Positions 5,813 through 9,958 of a stretch of DNA of 9,958 nucleotides are shown here, in pieces; within the stretch, counting starts at the first letter, position 1; each line of letters starts with the position of its first letter. The notes beneath the pieces are model-generated. The model saw nothing but the letters and a program-made list of their open reading frames with translations, did not search any database and was not told the DNA's origin. The translations under genes were made by a program, and so were the position numbers. Source of the stretch: JBBTQX01 sp964366055 (GTDB lineage Bacteria > Patescibacteriota > Minisyncoccia > UBA6257 > GWB1-50-10); assembly GCA_964366055.1 (NCBI GenBank), contig CAYISE010000019.1, forward strand, positions 1 to 9,958, written 5' to 3'.

Positions 5813-6460
5813 TTAACCCACCGTCGTTTCTTTGTAGGTGCCCGTACCGAAGTTTATTTCGTAGAAGTTCGGGTTGTCGCCCTGGCCGACCTGGAGAATG
5901 ACCGTATTTTTGCCCGGGTCCGCCTGGAAGGTAATCGTGCCGGTCACGACGCTCTTGGGCGGCATTGAATTGAAGACGGCACTGACATTAGTCGGGGTCT
6001 GATTACTGGAATCCAAACTCACATACTGAATGAAACTGGCCGGGTCAATGGCGCTGTAGCTCGTCGCTTGATTCGTGAAGGCCTTGAGCAGGAGCAGAAT
6101 CGCGCCGTCGGATTTTTTTGTGACGCTTTCAATCGTAATGGTGGCGGAAGTTTGCGGCTGGAGAGTGGGGCTGGAATTGACGCTGAAAATTATCCCCGTG
6201 GGAACGGTGATATCACTCGCGGTTTGGCTGGTGTTCCCGGTATTTTGATTTTGAGTGTTCGTTTGAGTTGGGGTTAGCGTTGGCGGAGTGGAAACGGGAG
6301 AGGTCACACCGCTGTTTTTGGAAAGAAGCTGGAGGTTGAGCTCGTTATTTTTCACCTCGGCGCTCAAACTGCCTAATTTATCAAATACAAAATAAAAACC
6401 GCCCAGTACCAAAAAAGCCATTATGACCATAACCAAGTAAATTGACCCTTCATTTTTCAT
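5813..6460 (-). CDS. Membrane-anchored extracellular protein of unknown function
   Basis: This is a 215-residue protein from the ATG at 6460. It has one N-terminal hydrophobic helix (about residues 8-26), a short charged segment, a Pro/Thr/Ser/Asn/Gln-rich linker (about 50-80) and a C-terminal domain of beta character (about 84-215) with no cysteines and no catalytic motif I recognise. This layout fits a surface protein held by a signal anchor, with the folded domain outside the cell. The frame stays open upstream to 6556, but those starts would overlap the M50 gene. The ATG at 6469 lies inside the TATAAT box, so 6460, one base after the predicted transcription start, is preferred. It is divergent from the M50 protease. 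The anchored beta domain could be an adhesin, pilus-associated or cell-wall protein; I cannot assign it further. Confidence 0.8.
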   Translation of the reverse strand: MKNEGSIYLVMVIMAFLVLGGFYFVFDKLGSLSAEVKNNELNLQLLSKNSGVTSPVSTPPTLTPTQTNTQNQNTGNTSQTASDITVPTGIIFSVNSSPTLQPQTSATITIESVTKKSDGAILLLLKAFTNQATSYSAIDPASFIQYVSLDSSNQTPTNVSAVFNSMPPKSVVTGTITFQADPGKNTVILQVGQGDNPNFYEINFGTGTYKETTVG

Positions 6461-6472
6461 GTCTTTCATTAT
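6442..6472 (+). promoter_or_regulatory. Weak candidate promoter for the M50 protease gene
   Basis: TTGACC (6442-6447, 5 of 6) and CATTAT (6467-6472, 4 of 6) are separated by 19 bp, longer than ideal. Transcription would start near 6479, about 6 nt before the ATG at 6485. The -10 box coincides with the opposite-strand TATAAT of the divergent gene. Confidence 0.3.
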
Positions 6473-6496
6473 AGCATTAAAGGGATGAATTTTGAA
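6468..6496 (-). promoter_or_regulatory. Extended -10 promoter for the minus-strand surface protein
   Basis: On the minus strand a perfect TATAAT (6473-6468) carries a TGC extension (6476-6474), with TTCAAA (6496-6491, 4 of 6) exactly 17 bp upstream. Transcription start is predicted at about 6461, directly before the ATG at 6460, so the mRNA would be leaderless. The box also covers the alternative ATG at 6469, which argues against that start. Confidence 0.68.
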
Positions 6497-7114
6497 TTGG
6501 TCATTTTTCAAATTGTCGTTTTGGTCTTCTCGGTGGTGATTCATGAGGTCTCGCACGGTTTTATGGCGGAAAAATTGGGCGACCCGACGGCGCGTTTAGC
6601 CGGACGCCTGACGCTTAATCCCTTGAAACATTTGGACCCGGTGGGTTCGGTTTTGCTGCCGCTTATTTTGGCGATACTGCCCGGCGGAATAATTTTCGGA
6701 TGGGCGAAACCCGTTCCGTACAACCCGTTCAATTTGAAAAACCCGGAGAAAGGCGCGGCGCTTATCGCCGCTGCCGGTCCCTTGAGCAACTTCGGCATTG
6801 CCATTAGTTTGAGCGTTGTTTATCGTCTGCTGGGATTGGCGGGAAGCGAGACGCTTTTTATTCTAAGGGATTTTGTGGTAATAATTGTCCTGATAAATGT
6901 CGTCCTGGCGGTTTTCAATCTGATTCCGATTCCACCGCTGGACGGCGCCAAAGTGGCCTTGGCGTTTTTGCCTGATTCTGCCCGCGGCCTGAAATCATTT
7001 TTTTACGAAAATAATCCCTACGGCTGGGTTTTGCTTTTGGTATTTATTTTTGCCGGGGTGCCATTTTTAAGTCCAATCATTTTCGCCATCGCCGGATTTC
7101 TGCTGGGGATTTGA
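6485..7114 (+). CDS. M50-family zinc metalloprotease (site-2 protease type)
   Basis: This 209-residue polytopic membrane protein belongs to the M50 group that cleaves substrates within or near the membrane. The zinc site is HEVSH (20-24), inside the first hydrophobic segment, with the third ligand expected to be D153 in NLIPIPPLDG (145-154). NPLKHLDPVGS (45-55) and GWAKPVPYNP (72-81) are hallmarks of the short SpoIVFB/Rv-type branch with no PDZ domain. AGPLSNF (97-103) matches the conserved Gly-Pro-x-x-Asn motif. At least four membrane segments are visible. Many CPR and Gram-positive genomes carry such short forms; the substrate is unknown. The single-helix surface protein encoded divergently, 24 bp away, is a conceivable but untested substrate. 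The stop is TGA. Family certain, biological role unknown. Confidence 0.93.
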   Translation: MNFELVIFQIVVLVFSVVIHEVSHGFMAEKLGDPTARLAGRLTLNPLKHLDPVGSVLLPLILAILPGGIIFGWAKPVPYNPFNLKNPEKGAALIAAAGPLSNFGIAISLSVVYRLLGLAGSETLFILRDFVVIIVLINVVLAVFNLIPIPPLDGAKVALAFLPDSARGLKSFFYENNPYGWVLLLVFIFAGVPFLSPIIFAIAGFLLGI

Positions 7115-7116
7115 AG

Positions 7117-7125
7117 TGCTATAAT
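7117..7125 (+). promoter_or_regulatory. Extended -10 promoter for the coiled-coil gene
   Basis: TGCTATAAT combines a TG extension with a perfect -10 hexamer (7120-7125), starting 3 nt after the M50 stop. No good -35 is visible, which is usual for extended -10 promoters. Transcription start is expected near 7132, giving a leader of about 13 nt without an SD sequence. Confidence 0.65.
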
Positions 7126-7144
7126 AATCCAGTCAAAAGAAATT

Positions 7145-7393
7145 ATGAACGAAGATAAAATAATCTCTAAGTTAATAGAGCACGATAGAAAACTTGACGA
7201 GGTTGTTACCAAGAGCGAGTTTAATGACTTCAAGGATAAAGTATTGACCGGGCAAGACAAGATGATGAACATTCTTGAGCGTTTGGATCAAGAAAGAATT
7301 TTCACGACCGCGTGGGTGGGGCGGATTGAAAAAGAGGTGGAAGAACATACTAGGGAAATAAAAAATATCAAACAGGCGCTCAAGATACAATGA
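7145..7393 (+). CDS. Small charged coiled-coil protein of unknown function
   Basis: This 82-residue soluble protein is rich in Lys, Glu and Asp and almost entirely helical. Heptad-like hydrophobic spacing is visible in its first part (IISKLIEHDRKLDEVV, 6-21) and at the end (WVGRIEKEVEEHTREIKNIK, 57-76), which suggests a coiled-coil dimer. The centre reads LTGQDKMMNILERLDQER (34-51). It resembles short coiled-coil hypothetical proteins found in CPR genomes; that resemblance is from memory. No enzyme motif, signal peptide or membrane helix is present. Its TGA stop overlaps the next ATG by four bases (ATGA), so the two genes are probably translationally coupled and their products may work together. 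Its own extended -10 promoter lies in the gap after the M50 gene. Confidence 0.75.
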   Translation: MNEDKIISKLIEHDRKLDEVVTKSEFNDFKDKVLTGQDKMMNILERLDQERIFTTAWVGRIEKEVEEHTREIKNIKQALKIQ

Positions 7394-7776
7394 TCTCCAA
7401 TCAAAAAGGCTTCACTACTCCTCAAATCTTCATCTTCATCTTCATCCTCGTCCTTGTTGTCGTGGTAGGTGGGTATGTATTGGTAATTAAAAAACCCGTA
7501 CCCATACCGGAACAAAATCAAGTTATCAATTTGCGAGGTATGTTGGTTTCTGGTGGAGTGGAATGCCAAGGATTTCAAGGTGATGATGGGAAGTTTTATA
7601 CGCTAACCGGAGATTTTGTGCGACCAGGTTTTACGTCAGATGGGCCATTTAAAAATGATGATGTGGTGAATATTGAGGGTGTTCATCTTGAACAGACATA
7701 CTGTCAGCAGGGGACGACCATAGAGGTTTCAAAAATTTCAAAAGAAAATTCTGCGGACGAAACCGTAGGTTGGTAA
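7390..7776 (+). CDS. Membrane-anchored small beta-domain protein with pilin-like N-terminus
   Basis: This 128-residue protein opens MISNQKGFTTPQIF, then has one long hydrophobic helix (about 13-33). The KGFT motif before the helix resembles a type IV prepilin cleavage site (cut after G7, F8 next), but the Glu normally at mature position 5 is replaced by Gln (Q12). The outer domain (about 46-118) has paired motifs NLRGMLVSGGVECQGF and DDGKFYTLTGDF, then VHLEQTYCQQGTTIEVSKI, suggesting a small OB-like beta barrel with cysteines at 59 and 104 that could form a disulfide. This resembles small uncharacterised (DUF5818-like) domains; that comparison is from memory. It overlaps the coiled-coil gene by ATGA. 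It could be a pseudopilin or a simple signal-anchored protein. Function is unknown. Confidence 0.78.
   Translation: MISNQKGFTTPQIFIFIFILVLVVVVGGYVLVIKKPVPIPEQNQVINLRGMLVSGGVECQGFQGDDGKFYTLTGDFVRPGFTSDGPFKNDDVVNIEGVHLEQTYCQQGTTIEVSKISKENSADETVGW
7426..7449 (+). repeat. Hexanucleotide tandem repeat inside the membrane helix
   Basis: ATCTTC occurs three times in tandem (7426-7443), followed by a degenerate fourth unit ATCCTC. It encodes alternating Ile-Phe in the hydrophobic helix. A change in copy number would stay in frame and only lengthen or shorten the helix. Confidence 0.7.
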
Positions 7777-7803
7777 ACCCATCTAAATCCTAATTTAAAG
7801 GGA

Positions 7804-7819
7804 ATACAGGCGGGGCGAA
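7804..7819 (+). repeat. 16-bp direct repeat, copy 2
   Basis: This is identical to 4627-4642 and in the same orientation. It lies 28 nt after the stop of the pilin-like gene and about 18 bp before the rpsL -35 element. Both copies therefore sit in 3' flanks of plus-strand genes. Confidence 0.7.
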
Positions 7820-7836
7820 TCCAGGAATTATTAACC

Positions 7837-7865
7837 TTGACATGTCAGAAGCCATTGATTAGATT
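7837..7865 (+). promoter_or_regulatory. Promoter of the rpsL-rpsG-fusA operon
   Basis: A perfect -35 TTGACA (7837-7842) is followed after 17 bp by TAGATT (7860-7865, 4 of 6). Transcription start is expected near 7872, about 11 nt before the rpsL ATG. An alternative AT-rich box TATATA (7866-7871) is 23 bp from the -35. No SD sequence precedes rpsL. Confidence 0.55.
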
Positions 7866-7882
7866 TATATACGCATTTAAGA

Positions 7883-8299
7883 ATGCCAACAATCAACCAG
7901 TTAATTAAGCGCGGTCGGGTGAAAACCCAAAGAAAATCTAAAGCGCCCGCTCTGGATTTTTATTTTAATTACATCAAGAACCGGCCGGTGTCGTCTTCTT
8001 CGCCTTTTAAGCGCGGCGTCTGCTTAAAAGTTTTTACGACCACCCCCAAGAAACCGAACTCGGCTCTGCGGAAGGTTGCCAGAGTGCGACTCACGAACGG
8101 CATGGAAGTGACGGCGTATATTCCGGGCGAAGGGCACAATCTGCAGGAACACTCGGTGGTGATGATTCGCGGCGGCCGCGTCAAGGATTTGCCGGGTGTC
8201 CGATATCACATCGTACGCGGCATTCTGGACACGGCGGGCGTTCAGAGAAATCAGCAACGGTCAAAATACGGTGCCAAGAAAAAGAAAGCGAAAGCGTAA
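7883..8299 (+). CDS. rpsL: 30S ribosomal protein uS12
   Basis: This 138-residue S12 sits at the decoding centre and takes part in tRNA selection. The conserved TTTPKKPNSALRKVARVRLT (52-71), GEGHNLQEHSVVMIRGGRVK (82-101) and DLPGVRYH are intact. The lysines at the two classical streptomycin-resistance positions (in TPKKPNS and RVKDLPG) are wild type, and the Asp that is methylthiolated in many bacteria is D102. After PAL, 18 residues (25-42) precede KRGVC, where E. coli has 5. This matches the Bacillus-type S12 in both the length of the insertion and the total length. It is the first gene of a str-type operon; rpsG follows after 28 nt. Its start is supported by the canonical MPTINQL N-terminus. 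Confidence 0.98.
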   Translation: MPTINQLIKRGRVKTQRKSKAPALDFYFNYIKNRPVSSSSPFKRGVCLKVFTTTPKKPNSALRKVARVRLTNGMEVTAYIPGEGHNLQEHSVVMIRGGRVKDLPGVRYHIVRGILDTAGVQRNQQRSKYGAKKKKAKA

Positions 8300-8327
8300 C
8301 GGGTATTAAACTACAAACTAAAACAAT

Positions 8328-8798
8328 ATGCGACGCAAAGGTTTTAAAAAGAATGAACATAAAGCCGACCCGAGATATAATCGCGTTGACATAGAGCGGT
8401 TCATTAATTATTTAATGACCGGCGGCAAGAGAAGCGTCGCCGAAAGCGTTTTCTATGCGGCGATGGCGAATATTGAAAAAACCGCGAAAGAGGACCCGAT
8501 TAAGGTTTTTGAAAAAGCGCTGGAGAATGCCACGCCGCTTTTGGAAGTGGCTTCCCGGCGGATCGGCGGCGCCAATTATCAGATTCCGCGCGAGGTGCGT
8601 CCCGAACGGAAATTTTTCCTGGCGACTCACTGGATTATCGCCGCGGCGCAAGCTAAAAAAGGAAAACCAATGGCGGAGAAATTGGCGGAAGAATTGATTT
8701 TGGCCGCCAAGAACGAGGGCTCGGCCATCAAAAAGAAGCAGGACACTCACCGCATGGCGGAAGCGAACCGCGCCTTCGCGAGCTACATCCGGCATTAA
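8328..8798 (+). CDS. rpsG: 30S ribosomal protein uS7
   Basis: This 156-residue protein is the usual bacterial S7 length. S7 starts assembly of the 30S head by binding the 3' domain of 16S rRNA and lines the E site. Clear family blocks are KFINYLM-like RFINYLMTGGKRSVAES (24-40), DPIKVFEKALENATPLLEV (56-74), SRRIGGANYQIPREVRPER (76-94) and KKKQDTHRMAEANRAFASY (135-153). The N-terminus MRRKGFKKNEHKADPRYN is a normal basic rRNA-binding tail. No SD precedes the ATG at 8328, and the 28-nt spacer is A-rich. It lies between rpsL and fusA, only 4 nt before the fusA start, so translational coupling to fusA is likely. In E. coli S7 represses this operon by binding its mRNA; no comparable structure is obvious here. 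Confidence 0.98.
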   Translation: MRRKGFKKNEHKADPRYNRVDIERFINYLMTGGKRSVAESVFYAAMANIEKTAKEDPIKVFEKALENATPLLEVASRRIGGANYQIPREVRPERKFFLATHWIIAAAQAKKGKPMAEKLAEELILAAKNEGSAIKKKQDTHRMAEANRAFASYIRH

Positions 8799-8802
8799 GG
8801 GC

Positions 8803-9958
8803 ATGCCTCGTCAGTATTCCATAGAAAAAGTGCGCGATATCGGCATTGTTGCCCACATTGACGCCGGCAAGACGACTGTTTCCGAGAGAATTCTTTTTTA
8901 CACCGGCGTTTCGCACAAAATCGGCGAGGTGCATGAAGGCGATACCGTAATGGACTGGATGGAACAGGAACGGGAGCGGGGCATCACGATTACCTCCGCC
9001 GCCACGACCTGTTTTTGGATTCCGACCTACGGTAAGGGCGAGAAAAAACTTGAGCACCGGATCAATCTGATTGACACCCCCGGCCACATTGATTTTACCG
9101 TTGAGGTGAAACGGTCCTTGCGCGTTTTGGACGGCGCCGTCGTGGTTTTTGACGGCGTGGCGGGCGTGGAACCGCAATCCGAAACCAACTGGCACTACGC
9201 CGATGAGTACAAAGTGCCCCGCCTTTGTTTCATCAACAAGTTGGATAGAACGGGCGCGAGTTTCGTGGACAGTTTCAACTCCATTTTAGAACGGCTTACG
9301 CCAAACGCCGTCGCGGTCCAGATCCCCATCGGTTTGGAAAATCATTTTGAAGGCGTGATTGACCTTCTGCGTATGAAGTCCTATCGGTTTGAGGGTGAAC
9401 ACGGTGAAAATATCATTGAAGGGGAAGTTCCGGCGAATTTGACGGAGGAAGCCAAAAAAGCGCGCCATTCGCTCGTTGAAAAAATCATGGACAAGGACAA
9501 TCACTTGATGGCGATATATTTAGAAGGGAAAGAGCCGGATATAGAATCCCTCAAAAAAGTATTAAGAAAGGCGACGATTGAAAATACGCTCGTGCCGGTT
9601 TTCTGTGGCTCGGCTTTAAAAAATAAAGGCGTTCAACTGGTGCTGGACGGCGTAGTTGATTATCTGCCCTCGCCCGATGATATGCCGGCGACGAAGGGTC
9701 TTAATTTCAACACTCACGCTGAAGAAGAACGCCATCCGAAAGATGAGGAACCGCTCGCCGCTCTGGCCTTCAAAATCGCCGCCGACCCATTTGTGGGTTC
9801 GCTGACCTACTTTCGCGTTTATTCCGGAGTTCTGAAACGCGGCAGTTACGTTTTAAACGCGACGAAAAATAATCAGGAAAGAATCGGCCGCATCGTGCGG
9901 ATGAACGCCAATCACCGCGAGGAAGTGGAGGAGGTCTACGCGGGCGATTTGGGCGCGA
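8803..9958 (+). CDS. fusA: Elongation factor G, N-terminal part (cut by window edge)
   Basis: The first 385 codons of EF-G are present, about 55% of the usual length of about 700 residues; the gene runs off the right edge. EF-G catalyses GTP-driven translocation on the ribosome and, with RRF, recycling. The G domain shows G1 AHIDAGKT (17-24), switch I ERGITITSAA (58-67), G3 DTPGH (91-95), G4 NKLD (145-148, usually NKMD) and the G5 area FCGSALKNKGVQ (267-278). The G' insert (about 160-260) and the start of domain II, with AFKIAADPFVGSLTYFRVYS (322-341), follow. The ATG at 8803, 4 nt after the rpsG stop, gives the expected N-terminus RQYSIEKVRDIGIVAHIDAG. No sign of damage is seen. The intact HID/AGKT and switch motifs favour an active canonical EF-G over a Tet(M)-like protein. 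Confidence 0.97.
   Translation, partial: MPRQYSIEKVRDIGIVAHIDAGKTTVSERILFYTGVSHKIGEVHEGDTVMDWMEQERERGITITSAATTCFWIPTYGKGEKKLEHRINLIDTPGHIDFTVEVKRSLRVLDGAVVVFDGVAGVEPQSETNWHYADEYKVPRLCFINKLDRTGASFVDSFNSILERLTPNAVAVQIPIGLENHFEGVIDLLRMKSYRFEGEHGENIIEGEVPANLTEEAKKARHSLVEKIMDKDNHLMAIYLEGKEPDIESLKKVLRKATIENTLVPVFCGSALKNKGVQLVLDGVVDYLPSPDDMPATKGLNFNTHAEEERHPKDEEPLAALAFKIAADPFVGSLTYFRVYSGVLKRGSYVLNATKNNQERIGRIVRMNANHREEVEEVYAGDLGA

Noticed and set aside
6461..6556. Longer N-terminus for the minus-strand surface protein, with starts at 6556 or 6469
   Set aside because: The 6556 start overlaps the M50 gene by 72 bp and adds a charged, asparagine-rich stretch before the membrane anchor. The 6469 start lies inside the TATAAT box. 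The start at 6460 fits promoter and topology.
1..9958. CRISPR array, transposase, phage genes, toxin-antitoxin or defence system
   Set aside because: No evenly spaced direct repeats and no recognisable mobile-element or defence protein appear on either strand. The only longer direct repeat is the 16-bp pair reported.

Overview
The window looks like chromosome from a Patescibacteria/CPR bacterium, most likely a Parcubacteria-type lineage. The reasons are small compact housekeeping proteins, a 63-residue L28 with two CxxC pairs, a tRNA without an encoded CCA, almost no Shine-Dalgarno sequences, and small membrane-anchored proteins of unknown function between core genes. TAA, TAG and TGA are all used as stops, so the ordinary bacterial code applies and a UGA-recoding lineage is excluded. 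The taxonomic placement is inference; no rRNA gene is present.

Layout. 1-432: a small DoxX-like membrane protein behind a good promoter. 459-1418 (minus): Obg GTPase, convergent with it. 1496-4555: dnaG primase and rpoD primary sigma factor, the core of the classical macromolecular-synthesis operon, separated by a 171-nt gap rich in inverted repeats. 4576-4603: a perfect 13-bp hairpin between the convergent rpoD and a minus-strand unit made of rpmB (L28) and tRNA-Pro(GGG). 5027-5673: a short ORF carrying a type IX secretion (Por) C-terminal sorting domain, apparently a transferred or truncated gene. 5739-5776: a likely bidirectional terminator. 5813-6460 (minus): a membrane-anchored extracellular protein of unknown function, divergent from an M50 site-2-type protease (6485-7114). 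7145-7776: two small unknown genes overlapping by ATGA. 7883-9958: a str-type operon, rpsL-rpsG-fusA, with fusA cut by the right edge.

How the genes fit together. Most genes serve information processing: replication priming, transcription initiation, ribosome assembly (Obg), ribosomal proteins, a tRNA and an elongation factor. The middle third, from about 4.98 to 7.8 kb, is an accessory stretch of secreted or membrane proteins set between these core operons. A 16-bp direct repeat (4627-4642 and 7804-7819) brackets roughly this stretch.

The most notable global pattern is transcriptional. Several genes have a sigma70-like -10 element placed so that transcription would begin within about 0-6 nt of the start codon, which suggests leaderless or nearly leaderless mRNAs. 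The sorting-domain ORF is the exception, with an SD-like sequence and a leader. I did not find a convincing wholly new multi-gene system. The best leads are the leaderless promoter architecture, the structured dnaG-rpoD spacer and the orphan sorting-domain gene.
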